A stretch of DNA of 64,000 nt from MFD04580-c1 sp963702995 (GCA_963702995.1 OY969783.1:310001-374000); one strand, 5' to 3'. Counted from the stretch's first letter, positions 29,074-38,282 are shown. Numbers and translations: made by a program. The notes: generated by a model not told the origin, from the sequence alone.

Positions 29074-29362
29074 GCTCTTTCTAGAAGAGACTAAGCTCTT
29101 CGGCTGCGGGAACGGGAATAGAAGACCCATCCCCTGATACGTTTAGGGGGCTGCAGGATCTAACAGTGCTATGGCTGAAATAGCCGGTAAAGCAGTCTTC
29201 CTTGCCTGTTTTACCACCTGCTGCCTGACGCGTTTACGTCGCGCTCCGACGACTCCACGTCACAAGTCAGATGCGATCTGCGTTACAGCCCGCCCAATGC
29301 GGGCTTGGCACCGACGCATTATAGGGGAACAGGGCTAAATCGCGATGAAATAATTTATGTCG

Positions 29363-30133
29363 CTAAGCACTGGCAGCGGTGAGCATTACGACACAAATGT
29401 CGTAAGCGGAATGAGTACCGGCGGTTATGCCGAAGCCCCGAGTTATGAAAAGCACCCCAAAATAAATCCCCGCAACCGTTCGAAAGGTGAACGTCCGCGC
29501 GTGGAAAGCCTCGGTCGGGCTCAAGTAATGGTAGGCGGAGAAGGCTAAGGCGGACACAACCACAACCAGTAGCGCCGACAATCCGGCCGGCATCCTCAAC
29601 CCGTCTTTCACAATCATGCTTAACGCCGTCATCAGGACCAGCCGGAAGATCAGCTCTTCATAGACGCCCGCTCCGACCGAAAGGACCAGCATCTCCCGCT
29701 GCGGGTCCGACGCGGCCAGCGGGAAGTAGCGCGGCAGTGCCATGCCGAGAACCAGGAGCGGCACCGCCAGGATCACGCTCTCGAACGCCATCCCCAGGAG
29801 GGTGCCGGGGCGGATCGCCCAGCTCGCATGCCCCATAACGTGGCTGGCGAGCAGGATCATGACGACGGCCAGCGCCGGCAGATGCGCGAAGTGGAGCCCG
29901 AACAGACCGAAGAAGTCCCCCGCGAGCTTGAAGGCGATGATCTGCGGCCGCCCTTGAACGCCGCCCCGCATGATGTAGTGGGTGCCCACCTCGTAGACCA
30001 CCATGAACGGGATCAAAAAGACCAGGCTGGCCCAATGCCCCTCCGACTCGCGGAGGTAAGACCGAAACGCCGCGTCCCCGGCGCTAACCTCCGCCGGTGC
30101 CGGCCGCTTACGCTCCGCGTTGGTCCGGGTCAC
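29363..30133 (-). CDS. CPBP-family intramembrane metalloprotease
   Basis: The 256-residue membrane protein has the CPBP (Abi/Rce1-like) motifs: EE-x3-R in YEELIFRLV, His in FSAYHYLSP, and GTHSAYD near the end. These residues coordinate metal for intramembrane proteolysis or prenyl-protein processing. About seven to eight helices are predicted by eye. It begins with GTG, which overlaps the fliM stop (GTGA at 30130-30133). The two are therefore translationally coupled, an unexpected pairing. Substrate unknown. Confidence 0.87.
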   Translation of the reverse strand: MTRTNAERKRPAPAEVSAGDAAFRSYLRESEGHWASLVFLIPFMVVYEVGTHYIMRGGVQGRPQIIAFKLAGDFFGLFGLHFAHLPALAVVMILLASHVMGHASWAIRPGTLLGMAFESVILAVPLLVLGMALPRYFPLAASDPQREMLVLSVGAGVYEELIFRLVLMTALSMIVKDGLRMPAGLSALLVVVVSALAFSAYHYLSPTEAFHARTFTFRTVAGIYFGVLFITRGFGITAGTHSAYDICVVMLTAASA

Positions 30134-31233
30134 TTAGCGCCGCCCACCGGTGTCGTCGGCGTGGCCGAGGCGGCGGCCGCCAGCGGGTTCACCGCATCTT
30201 GGCACATCCTCGTGATCCGCACCGCCCGCGCCCCGCGGAACTGGCCCACCTGCCCCAGGAATTTATTGCGCCCCTCCACCTGGATCAGCACGTCCCGATC
30301 GCTCGCCTTTTCGGTGGTGATCACGTCGCCGACCTGAAGGGTCAACAGGTCGTTCAACTTCATCCGGGTTTGGGCCAGGAACGCCCGGACCTCGACCGGG
30401 GCATAGTTCACGTTCTTCGTCAGCTTGCGGACGTGATCGTCCTGGCCTCCCTTGCGTTGGTAGCTGACCCAGTTTTGAGCCGCCAGCGTCCCCATGATCG
30501 GCTCGATCACGTTGTACGGGATGCAGAGGCTCATCGTGCCGGCCCGATTCCCCATTTTCAGCTCGAACCCGACGACCACGACGGTCTCGTTCGGCGGGAC
30601 GATCAGCACCAGTTGGGGGTTGCTTTCAAAGTCACTGACGCTGAAGGTCACCGGCGTGAGATTGCTCCACGCCTCGGACAGGTGCTGCATCGCGCGATCG
30701 GTGATTCGCTGGACCAGCCGCTGCTCGATCTGCGTGAGCGGCCGCTGCGGGATGAAAAGGTCCGCATTGGAGCCGCCGAGCAGCCGGTCGATGATCGGAT
30801 AGATGATCAACGGGCTGATTTCCAGGCAAAGCTGCCCGTCAAGCTGCTCGGCCTTGACGAGGTTGAAGCAGGTCGGGTTCGGCAGGGAGTGAATGAATTC
30901 GCTGTAGGTGAGCTGCTCGATATGGGCGACGGACACCTCAATGATCGTCCGGAGGTAGCCCGACAACGACGCCCCAAAATTTCGCCCAAACCCCTCGTGC
31001 AGGGCCTCCAGCGCCCGCATCTGGTCTTTGCTGACCCGTTCGGGGCGTTTGAAGTCGTAGAGCTGAACGTCCATCCGGACGGGCGGGTCGCCGTCCGAGC
31101 CCATTGAGGAGCGGTAGGAGGAGTCGCTCGATGCGCCGGCGAACTCGGAGTTGACGGGGGCCTTAGTGACCGAGCCACCATCCACGGCCGCCAGCAGGGC
31201 ATCGACTTCGGATTGGTCCAGCACGTCGGACAA
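30130..31233 (-). CDS. fliM: Flagellar motor switch protein FliM
   Basis: The 367-residue product begins MSDVLDQSEVDALLAAVDGG, the CheY-binding N-terminal motif of FliM. The middle CheC-like domain follows (LRTIIEVSVAHIEQLTYSEF, LEISPLIIYPIIDRLLGG, LTQIEQRLVQRITDRAM). The C-terminal SpoA/FliN-like domain has LNDLLTLQVGDVITTEKASD and VEGRNKFLGQVGQFRGARAV. It forms the C-ring that sets rotation direction. No other flagellar gene is in the window; it is coupled only to the CPBP protease downstream. Confidence 0.95.
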   Translation of the reverse strand: MSDVLDQSEVDALLAAVDGGSVTKAPVNSEFAGASSDSSYRSSMGSDGDPPVRMDVQLYDFKRPERVSKDQMRALEALHEGFGRNFGASLSGYLRTIIEVSVAHIEQLTYSEFIHSLPNPTCFNLVKAEQLDGQLCLEISPLIIYPIIDRLLGGSNADLFIPQRPLTQIEQRLVQRITDRAMQHLSEAWSNLTPVTFSVSDFESNPQLVLIVPPNETVVVVGFELKMGNRAGTMSLCIPYNVIEPIMGTLAAQNWVSYQRKGGQDDHVRKLTKNVNYAPVEVRAFLAQTRMKLNDLLTLQVGDVITTEKASDRDVLIQVEGRNKFLGQVGQFRGARAVRITRMCQDAVNPLAAAASATPTTPVGGAK

Positions 31234-31396
31234 TGGTCGCGGCCTCCTTGCCGCTCTCCGCCCTTACCCGGTCGTCCAGGACGATGGAAGGACAGACTTT
31301 CGTTATTATCGGGCCCCGGCCCGGATTTCTAAGAGCGCCGCCCAAAGGAACCATTCGGCTTTTTCTGTAGCAGGCACACTTCGTGTGCCTGAAGAA

Positions 31397-31945
31397 TCAC
31401 GGCACGAACAGGTCGTCCACCGGCATCGACCACCCCGGGGCCGCCGGCTCCGCTTCGGCCACCTGGCCGCGACGATAGATCGTGGGGCGGGTCGGGTCGG
31501 AGGCGCGATAGACGGTCACGGTATCTTCGCCGAGCAGGTTCACATCCCAGACGACCAGGGTGCCGGCGGCGAAGTAGTCCGCGCGCTTGCTCGCCATCGC
31601 CGCCTCGGCCGCCGCGCCGTAGTCTCCCTGACTGCGGACTTCGGCCGCGAAGACCGGAGCGCCTTCGAGGAAGCCCAGGCCTGTATTGCGGCCCAGGTAA
31701 TAGGCGGCGTCGGGACTGAAGGATTCGCGATGGGGCAAATCGACATGAAAGCCGGCGTTGTCCGGGAATGCGGTCCCTCTTTTGACCCGCCGCGAATATT
31801 CACGGAGCGAAGCGAAAATTTCGCCGCCGGCGTAGCTCGGCCCAAACCCGGTGGCTGGCATCGGCATGACCTCCCCATCGACGACCTCCGCCTTGCCGTC
31901 CACGCGATAGAGGTCGTAGATCGTCGCGCGAGTCTTCAGCGTCAT
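31397..31945 (-). CDS. Uma2-family (DUF820) putative restriction-endonuclease-fold protein, copy 1
   Basis: ATG at 31945 (MTLKTRATIYDLYRVDG) is the natural start; the open frame continues into repeat DNA upstream. The 182 residues show the Uma2 pattern: KAEVVDGEVMPM, FSPDAAYYLG with the metal-binding Asp, APVFAAEVRSQGDYG (Glu-x-Arg in place of the usual ExK), and a C-terminal strand region. Uma2 proteins are abundant in planctomycetes and cyanobacteria and mostly uncharacterised. The last 60 residues are nearly identical to those of the next gene, showing recent duplication. Confidence 0.85.
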   Translation of the reverse strand: MTLKTRATIYDLYRVDGKAEVVDGEVMPMPATGFGPSYAGGEIFASLREYSRRVKRGTAFPDNAGFHVDLPHRESFSPDAAYYLGRNTGLGFLEGAPVFAAEVRSQGDYGAAAEAAMASKRADYFAAGTLVVWDVNLLGEDTVTVYRASDPTRPTIYRRGQVAEAEPAAPGWSMPVDDLFVP

Positions 31946-31965
31946 TTTTGAACCTCGATGTGGCA

Positions 31966-32032
31966 GGCACACTCCGTGTGCCGTCGCCCCGATCTGATCG
32001 CTTTCGGAAGCGGACGGCACACGGAGTGTGCC
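31966..32032. repeat. Family C palindrome pair between the Uma2 genes
   Basis: GGCACACTCCGTGTGCC at 31966-31982 and its inverse at 32016-32032 enclose 33 bp, giving a potential hairpin whose arms are themselves palindromes. A single related palindrome lies at 31373-31389, at the 3' side of the first Uma2 gene. Confidence 0.85.
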
Positions 32033-32042
32033 TGCTACCGAA

Positions 32043-32590
32043 TCACCTAACAAACAGGTCGTCGACCGGCATCGACCACCCCGGGGCAGCTGGCTCCGCT
32101 TCGGCCACCTGGCCGCGACGATAGATCGTGGGGCGGGTCGGGTCGGAGGCGCGATAGACGGTCACGGTATCTTCGCCGAGCAGGTTTACATCCCAGACGA
32201 CCAGGGTGCCGGCGGCGAAGTATTCCGCGCGCTTGCTCGCCATCGCCGCCTCGGCCGCCGCGCCGTAGTCACACTCGCTTCGCACCTCGGCGGCGAACGC
32301 GGGCGGGCCCTCGAAGAACTTCATGCCGGCGCTGGGCCGGTGTAGTAGGCGGCGTCGGGGCTAAAGGATTGCCGGTTCGGAAGGTCCACCCGGAAGGCCT
32401 TCCCATCCGCTACGGCCCTCCCGCGCCCCGTTGTTCTTGAATACGCGTAAAGCGACACAAAGATCTCATCCGCGGCGTACCCGGGCCAATCTCCAGTTGG
32501 CGACATCAATACAATCTCCCCGCCGATCAATTCGGCTTTCCCTTCGACCCGGTACAGGTCGTCGATCGTTACGCGAGCCTTCAGCGTCAT
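32043..32590 (-). CDS. Uma2-family protein, copy 2, frameshifted near 32330
   Basis: The N-terminal half (MTLKARVTIDDLYRVEGKAE) ends in AYYTGPAPA and a stop, while the second half continues in the next frame from MKFFEGPPAFAAEVRSECDY. Adding one C to the CCC run near 32330 joins them as TGPSAGMKFFEG. The joined protein is 183 residues and parallels copy 1 throughout. The C-terminal third differs from copy 1 by only a few residues, whereas the N-terminal third is much more diverged, which suggests gene conversion of the 3' end. Confidence 0.8.
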
Positions 32591-32623
32591 TGTCACACCT
32601 CGATCAGCTAACGCCTTATAGCA

Positions 32624-32640
32624 GGCACACTCCGTGTGCC
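32624..32640. repeat. Family C palindrome, single copy
   Basis: GGCACACTCCGTGTGCC upstream of the second Uma2 gene, immediately next to the family B copy at 32650. Confidence 0.8.
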
Positions 32641-32649
32641 GTCGCCCTG

Positions 32650-32867
32650 TTCTAACACTGCTGCGATGAGTTGGCGATCAACCGTTTCAGAATCAGCAAA
32701 ATCCGAAGCACGAAACCTCAAGGAATTCCAAACAAAGGCAAAGCGGGAAATCGATGCGCTCGCTTGAATCCGGTTTCTTCTTTTCCGATTTCTTATTCCT
32801 TCGGATTTCGTGCTTCGGATTCAGACGTTCAAGTTGTGCTCCATTGATCAGATAGCGCTGTAGTCCT
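32650..32867. repeat. MITE-like repeat, family B (inverted copy)
   Basis: Ends TTCTAACACTGCTGCG and AGCGCTGTAGTCCT bound a diverged inverted repeat with AAATCCGAAGCACGAAA and TTTCGTGCTTCGGATT arms. It lies between two family C blocks, so three repeats are stacked between the Uma2 gene and proA. Confidence 0.8.
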
Positions 32868-32894
32868 CATCGTGTCACGAGCAGCGGAGCGGAC

Positions 32895-32951
32895 GGCACA
32901 CGGAGTGTCACGGAGTGTCACAGAGTGACACAGAGTGTCACGGAGTGTGCC
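32895..32951. repeat. Expanded family C palindrome
   Basis: Instead of the single 17-bp unit, the core CACGGAGTGT is repeated about five times with small changes (CACAGAGTGA, CACAGAGTGT) before the normal GTGCCTGCTAC end. This looks like local tandem expansion inside the palindrome. Confidence 0.8.
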
Positions 32952-32974
32952 TGCTACAAAGTCCATCGACTTCG

Positions 32975-34262
32975 CTACCTTACGTGACCATCGCCAGTCA
33001 CGATCCACTTGTACGTCGTGAGATCCGTCGCCCCCATGGGGCCGCGGGCGTGGAGCTTGTCGGTGCTGATGCCGATCTCCGCTCCAAGGCCATATTCGCC
33101 GCCATCGGCGAAGCGGGTGCTCGCGTTGATCATAACGCTGGCGCTGTCCACCCGGCGCGTGAATTCGTCGGCATGGCGGCCGCTCTCGGTCAGGATCCCG
33201 TCGGTGTGGTGGCTGCCGTATTGGTTGATATGGTCAATCGCCTCGGACATCGATCCGACCACCTTCACGCCGACGATGAAGCTCAGATACTCCGTGCCCC
33301 AGTCCTCCGCCGTCACGGGCCGGGCGGCGGGGTAAAACGATTGCGTCGCGACGTCGCCGCGAATCTCGACGCCCTTGTCGGCGAGGTCCCGGCAGACCTT
33401 CGCCAGAAGCCGCGGCGCAGCGTCTTGATGGAAGAGCAGGTGCTCGACGGCATTGCATACGGCGCCGCCGGGGTAGCTCGTCTTCGCGTTCACGCAGACC
33501 GCCCGCACCATCGCCTCGCTCTGGTGCGTCGCGTCGTCGATGTACAAGTGGCAGTTCCCGGTGAAGTGCTTCAGCACGGGGATTGTCGAATCGCGAACGA
33601 CCGCGCGGATCAGGCTCTCGCCGCCTCGAGGGATCACCAGATCGATGAAGCGATCGAGCTTCAGCAGCTTCGGCACCAGGGCGCGATCGGTGGACTCCAC
33701 CAGTTGGACGGCGCGGGTCGATGCCCGAAGCCTTCAGGGCATCGGCGATGATGGCGACAATCACGCGGTTTGAATGGAAGGCTTCCTTGCCGCCGCGGAG
33801 GATGATGGCGTTGCCGCTCTTCAGGCACAGGGCGGCCGCGTCGCTCGTGACGTTTGGGCGGCTCTCGTAGAAGAATAAGACGACGCCGATCGGCACCCGC
33901 CGCTTTTCGATTCGCAGACCGTTGGGGCGGTTGAACCCTTCGAGGGTCTGACCGACCGGATCGACCTGGGCCGCGATCTGGGCGACACCGTCGGCCATCG
34001 CATTGACGCGCTTTTCGTTGAGGCGCAGGCGTTCGACCAAAGCGGGCTGTAGATCCGCCGCCTGCGCGGCGGCGATGTCGCGGCCGTTGGCTTCGATCAG
34101 GGCGTCACGCTTCTCCCGAATTGCGGCGGCAATTCGGCGCAGCGCCTCGGACTTGACGGCGTCCGTCAAGATCGCAAGCTGCCCGGCAGCGCATCGAGCG
34201 GCCTGGCCGAGCTCTTCCACATAACCGTCGGCCGCGGCCGACTCGGTCTCGGGCTTGTTCAT
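32975..34262 (-). CDS. proA: Gamma-glutamyl phosphate reductase, frameshifted near 33712
   Basis: The start at MNKPETESAAADGYVEELG (34262) is preferred over 15 extra upstream codons. ProA landmarks are PIGVVLFFYESRPNVTSDAA, LKSGNAIILRGGKEAFHSN, VIPRGGESLIRAV, and the catalytic Cys region AVCVNAKTSYPGGAVCNAVE. The frame breaks at GIDPR in CGCGCC; restoring two bases gives GIDPRAVQLVESTDRALVP. About 430 residues, normal length. It reduces gamma-glutamyl phosphate in proline synthesis. ProB is not nearby. Whole-length conservation argues for a sequence error. Confidence 0.9.
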
Positions 34263-34412
34263 CGTGACATTATACATCCGGGCAGAGGCAAGGTCGCCGT
34301 TTGACACGGCGCGGCGAGCGAGGAGGAAGCAACACTTTGTCCGCCAAAGGGGCTGCGTAAATCGAACAGCTGGATGTGCGGCGAAACGGTCGGGCGAGAA
34401 AAGCGGTCGAAC

Positions 34413-34452
34413 AAAAAAGACCGGGGCACCGACGGTGGTCGCCGATGCCCCG
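34413..34452 (-). terminator. Rho-independent terminator of the 34488-34709 gene
   Basis: On the minus strand a CCGGGGCA / TGCCCCGG stem with an inner complementary region (34421-34452) is followed by CTTTTTT (34413-34419). It lies between the small gene and proA, so the two are probably separate transcripts. Confidence 0.8.
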
Positions 34453-34487
34453 GATGGGTTTCAAACTAGCGGAAGTCGGCGGCAAGC

Positions 34488-34709
34488 CTAGGCGTCAGCT
34501 CCGACATAGCTGTCAACCGGGGAGAGAATGTCGGCAAGCGTCTGATCGAGCTGGCGTTCGGCGTTGCGGATGTCGAAGGAAGCGACGCCGGTGGTGCGAT
34601 GGGCGACGAGGCGGCCGAGGCCGCCCGGTCGGCCCAATGCGTCATGAAGCTTGGCGTTGATGAGGTTCTCGATCGCTTTGCGAAGCGTTTCAGCCTGAGA
34701 CGTCACCAT
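34488..34709 (-). CDS. Small conserved-looking protein of unknown function
   Basis: Start at MVTSQAETLRKAIENLINAK (34709); upstream codons in this frame look non-coding. The 73 residues are mostly amphipathic helix with a basic centre (LGRLVAHRTTG) and end DILSPVDSYVGADA. No family recognised. A strong terminator just downstream supports a real transcription unit. Confidence 0.55.
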   Translation of the reverse strand: MVTSQAETLRKAIENLINAKLHDALGRPGGLGRLVAHRTTGVASFDIRNAERQLDQTLADILSPVDSYVGADA

Positions 34710-35373
34710 GATGGTACTCCGGCGCCAGCGGCGCTGTAGGGCCTGCGCGAACCGACGAGACGGCGTAAGAACGCCGTTGTGGTCCGGGAGGCGGATCCTT
34801 GGATGAAATAAAAGGATCGAAACGCTCGGGAGTGCGTTGATCCCTTTCACATGCCGGCGGAGTTAGCTGACGGGCTGGGAGTTGAAAGTCTCCCTCGGTC
34901 ACGGTCGCGCTCGCCGAGGAAGTGAACTTCCCGACGAAACACCCCGCGGAAACCGATTCGCCCCTGCCACCCGGCCAACAGCTCCGGGTGACGATGCAAG
35001 CAGCAAACACCTGCTCACATTGGGTTCTCCGCGTCTCCCGGGGGCCGGGAGACTTAGGCGGTCACATGCATGCGGAGTATACGCATTTGTCAAATCGCGT
35101 CAAGGGTTTCTTCATCGCTTGACAATATGTTTCAGATTGCATCATCCGGCGTCACGGTTGCCATTTCGTCTCGGGCAGAGGGGAACCCCACGAAAACGGC
35201 CCGCAATTCCTTGACACAACGTTGAGCCTGCCGAGTCACCCCCGCCTAGCGCCTCGTCCTATAATGCGAGCACATCGGGGCCGGTTTCGATCTATTACCG
35301 AGCGCGCCGACGCGAAGCCCAGCCAGCCCCGGTCGGGCTCGTGCTCGAATCGGCCTGTGGAGGCGAACCAGAC
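34710..35373. other. Long intergenic region before the SpoIIE-type phosphatase gene
   Basis: No gene is supported in these 664 bp. TTGACA occurs at 35119 and 35211, and TATAAT at 35260-35265. The TATAAT lies 43 bp from the nearer TTGACA, so they are not one promoter. The TATAAT alone may be a -10 for the downstream gene. No dispersed repeat was found here. Confidence 0.4.
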
Positions 35374-36318
35374 ATGACCAGCATCTCGAATGAAACCACG
35401 ATGCGATGCCTCGAAGTCTGGGGCGGCAACGACACCGTGGACAGCGGCGTGACGCTCCCCGGCCTCGACGCATGGGTTTACTCCAAGCCTCATGGCGGAG
35501 CCGACAGCGGGGGGGACGTCTATTACGTCTCGTCCTGCGTGACCGGCCGCATCGTGCGGCTGCTGGTGGCGGACGTCTCAGGCCATGGAGCATCCGTGGC
35601 GGACGTCGCCGTTCAACTCCGGGCGCTGATGCGCCAGCACGTGAGCGTGTACGACCAGGGCAAATTCGTGAGGCGAATGAACGGCCAGTTCGCGCGGATG
35701 GCCGAAGGGGGCTGCTTTGCCACGGCCGTCGTCACCACGTTCTACGCGCCGACCCGCAGGATGTCGTTCTGCAACGCGGGCCACCCGCCCCCGCTGCTCT
35801 TCCGCGCCGCCAGCGGCACCTGGTCGTTCGTCGAGCGGCCGGAGCGACAGCAGGCCGTCGAATGCGACTATGAGGAAGCCGATCAGTCGCCCGCCAACCT
35901 CCCCTTTGGCATCATCGATCTCGCCGACTACGACCAGTTCGAGCTCGACCTGGAAGTGGGCGACCTCGTCCTCTGCTACACCGATTCCCTTCCAGAGGCT
36001 CGCAACGCCCGCACGGGCGAGCTGCTCGGCCAAGCCAGGCTGCTCCAAATCGCACGATCGCTCACGGTTCAAAGCCCCGACCGGGTCATCCCATCCCTGC
36101 TCGCCGCGATCGCCCTGGAGACCGGCGTCGAGATCAAGGACGACGATCTGACGATTCTCCTGTTCCGACCCAACGGTACCAACGGAAGCCATTTCCCCCT
36201 TCTCAAGCTATTGCGATCGCCTTTCGTCTTCGCCAGGGGGGTGCTCGGCGCCCGGCGAAACGCGCTCTGCGTCCCCCATGGTCGAGCGGCCGCCGTGGCG
36301 GAGGCCGCAGTCAGTTGA
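35374..36318 (+). CDS. SpoIIE/RsbU-type PP2C serine phosphatase
   Basis: ATG at 35374 (MTSISNETTMRC) has GGAGG upstream. The 314 residues form a single PP2C-SpoIIE domain: SGGDVYYVSSC, LLVADVSGHGASVADVAVQL (metal-binding Asp), MSFCNAGHPPPLLF, and a C-terminal DDDLTILLFRP with the last Asp residues. No sensor domain or membrane helix is attached. Such phosphatases act on anti-anti-sigma (STAS) proteins in partner-switching. No STAS or anti-sigma gene is adjacent, so the partner is unknown. Confidence 0.88.
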   Translation: MTSISNETTMRCLEVWGGNDTVDSGVTLPGLDAWVYSKPHGGADSGGDVYYVSSCVTGRIVRLLVADVSGHGASVADVAVQLRALMRQHVSVYDQGKFVRRMNGQFARMAEGGCFATAVVTTFYAPTRRMSFCNAGHPPPLLFRAASGTWSFVERPERQQAVECDYEEADQSPANLPFGIIDLADYDQFELDLEVGDLVLCYTDSLPEARNARTGELLGQARLLQIARSLTVQSPDRVIPSLLAAIALETGVEIKDDDLTILLFRPNGTNGSHFPLLKLLRSPFVFARGVLGARRNALCVPHGRAAAVAEAAVS

Positions 36319-36329
36319 AAAACACCGGC

Positions 36330-36483
36330 TATTCACGAAAGGTGAAACGAAGACGAAGCCAAAAACGCCGCAGTCGCTTGCATCCGGTTCCTTCTTTGCC
36401 CCTTGCTCATTCCTTCGGATTTTCGTGCTTCGGATTTCGACTTCTTCCATGACGCCGCCGCACATGGCTGGCGCTGTAGTATT
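36330..36483. repeat. MITE-like repeat, family B (diverged copy)
   Basis: Contains TTCGTGCTTCGGATTTCG and ends GGCGCTGTAGTATTGA, matching the right arm of family B. The left arm is eroded. It lies right after the phosphatase gene. Confidence 0.7.
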
Positions 36484-36548
36484 GATCGTTCAGTGGGTTG
36501 AGCAGAGGGGGACGGTCGAACCTGCCATTGCCGCCAGGTCACAATTGG

Positions 36549-37040
36549 CTACAGGTCTTTGGCCATTGACCAGAGCCGAGCGCCCCGGGGTGCTCCTTCA
36601 GTCGGCCAGTACCCAAGTCCAAGATAAAACCGAAGGGCGCGAGCGTTCGTCGGGGAGACATGAAGTTCGATCCGCCGGGCTTCCCACGCGCGGAAGTATC
36701 GCTCAACATATTCGTGCAAAAGCCGCCCGTAGCCGCGGCCGCGAAACTGGGCCGTCACGTAAAACAGGTTGATGTAACCGACGGTCATGCCGTAAGGGAT
36801 TTGCAACTGAAGCTGTCCGACGCACCGGTTCTTCTCAAACCCCAGCACGCACCCGTCCGGGAACTCCTCGACCTGCGATCGGAGCGTGCCCAGATATCGA
36901 TCCCGGCCCTCCCACGAACGGTCGTCTCCGAAACTTTCGATACATGCGTCCCGATGATGGAACGCGGCCGTCTCTCCGTCGGTCTCCGGGTCAATCCGCC
37001 GATACGTCAGAACCGATAGGCTGATCACGCACGTGAGCAT
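36549..37040 (-). CDS. GNAT-family N-acetyltransferase
   Basis: Start at MLTCVISLSVLTYRRIDPET (37040). The 163 residues contain the acetyl-CoA-binding motif FRGRGYGRLLHEYVE, preceded by the beta-4 strand GYINLFYVTAQ. The motif B region reads LHVSPTNARALRFYLGLGYW, typical of GNAT enzymes. Substrate cannot be inferred. A family A repeat lies between its start and the next gene. Confidence 0.88.
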   Translation of the reverse strand: MLTCVISLSVLTYRRIDPETDGETAAFHHRDACIESFGDDRSWEGRDRYLGTLRSQVEEFPDGCVLGFEKNRCVGQLQLQIPYGMTVGYINLFYVTAQFRGRGYGRLLHEYVERYFRAWEARRIELHVSPTNARALRFYLGLGYWPTEGAPRGARLWSMAKDL

Positions 37041-37088
37041 GCCGCTGCCCCAGCGGCATTGCAAGAGGGCAACGCGCCAAAATGACTA

Positions 37089-37240
37089 CAGGGCGTGGCC
37101 ATTTTTTGTGGCGGCACCTCGTGTTCGACGGAGGCGCGAAAGCGAACGAAAGGCGTGGTTCATCACGCCGCATCACGCCCTGGCGTCGTGAACGCACGCC
37201 CTACGTTCGGGCCGGATATCGCCAAAAATTGGCCACGCTC
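37089..37240. repeat. Nested palindromic repeat, family A
   Basis: An outer inverted repeat (GCGTGGCCATTTTT and AAAAATTGGCCACGC) encloses an inner family A hairpin (GGCGTGGTTCATCACGCC ... TCGTGAACGCACGCC). This is the largest family A copy in the window. Confidence 0.75.
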
Positions 37241-37253
37241 TGGCTCCATCACG

Positions 37254-38282
37254 TCAGGTGCGAGCAGTTGACCTACCGGCACCGCACCTCACCGCCACCG
37301 CGGCCAGAGCCAGCCCGATCGCGCCCGCCCAGAGCGCCGGCGGAAGCGGGGCGATTGACCCGCCGCCGCCACCGGCCGCCGCAAGGGCTTCGGCGGTCGA
37401 TAAGGGGCGAATACCGAGCCCGAATCGCGCATCGGCCGCCCCGACGAACTCGTTGGCGATCCCGGCCGAACCCAGGGTGCCCGGGTGCACGCCGTCCACG
37501 AAGAGGTTGTTGATCGCGGTGCCCGGGTTCACGCGGTCGATCGTCAAGCCTCCGAACCGAAACGTCGCCGGCGCCTCGGTCGCATCGAGCTGCGCCTGCA
37601 GGTCGGCGATCGCCACGCGCGGGTTGGCCGCAAACTCCTGCTTGATCGCCGCGTTGAACGTCCGCAGGACAAGGCTCGCGCCGTCCACCAGTTGCTTTGG
37701 GAGCAGGCCCAGCGCTTGGGCCGACCGCGCCTCCGGCGTGTAGCGGATGTCCGGGAGCGTCGCCAGCACCAGCCGCGCATTGGGGCTGGAAGCGAGCAGC
37801 GTCGCGACGGCCGCGTTCACGTTCTTCAGGAGTGTCGGCCCGACCGACTGCAGTGCCGTTGCCGGGTCGGGGGACTGGACCGCGTCAAAGAAGTCGTTCC
37901 CGCCGATCAACATGAAGGCGACATCGACCTTGTTCGCCTTGAACAGCGCCGCGACGGACGTCGCCTGCCCCGCCTGGAGCAGGTCCGAGCTGGTCGCCCC
38001 GCTCCGCGCGTAGTCGAAGGCGTACCCCTGGTTCCGCGGCTCCCCTCGGCTCACCGTGGAGTAGGCCCCGAAGTCGAGGCGATGAGCGCCGGCGAGGAGC
38101 TCGACATACCCCTTGGCCGCCCGCCGATCCGGGGGGTCGTTGGCAAAGGCATATTCGTCGCTAAGGCTATCCCCCAGAACGCCGACACGCACAAGGCCCG
38201 CATCCAACCGCGACGGCTTGAATGCCGCCAGGCACAACGCGATGACGATTAAAAGCATCAGCTTGAGGCGACGACCACCCAT
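37254..38282 (-). CDS. Secreted SGNH/GDSL hydrolase with PEP-CTERM-like tail
   Basis: A signal peptide (LKLMLLIVIALCLAAFKPSR) is followed by a GDSL hydrolase domain: block I VGVLGDSLSDEY with the Ser, block III MLIGGNDFF, and block V DGVHPGTLG with the catalytic Asp-x-x-His. After a Gly run the C-terminus reads APLPPALWAGAIGLALAAVA then RCGAGR, resembling the P-x-P-x-W plus helix plus basic layout of PEP-CTERM sorting signals. Likely an exported lipase or esterase, possibly handled by an exosortase. 342 residues. Confidence 0.85.
   Translation of the reverse strand: MGGRRLKLMLLIVIALCLAAFKPSRLDAGLVRVGVLGDSLSDEYAFANDPPDRRAAKGYVELLAGAHRLDFGAYSTVSRGEPRNQGYAFDYARSGATSSDLLQAGQATSVAALFKANKVDVAFMLIGGNDFFDAVQSPDPATALQSVGPTLLKNVNAAVATLLASSPNARLVLATLPDIRYTPEARSAQALGLLPKQLVDGASLVLRTFNAAIKQEFAANPRVAIADLQAQLDATEAPATFRFGGLTIDRVNPGTAINNLFVDGVHPGTLGSAGIANEFVGAADARFGLGIRPLSTAEALAAAGGGGGSIAPLPPALWAGAIGLALAAVAVRCGAGRSTART

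Noticed and set aside
32895..32951. A CRISPR-like array
   Set aside because: The short units are contiguous with no spacers and derive from the family C palindrome.
35211..35265. TTGACA and TATAAT as a sigma-70 promoter for the SpoIIE-type gene
   Set aside because: The boxes are 43 bp apart, far from the 16-18 bp needed.
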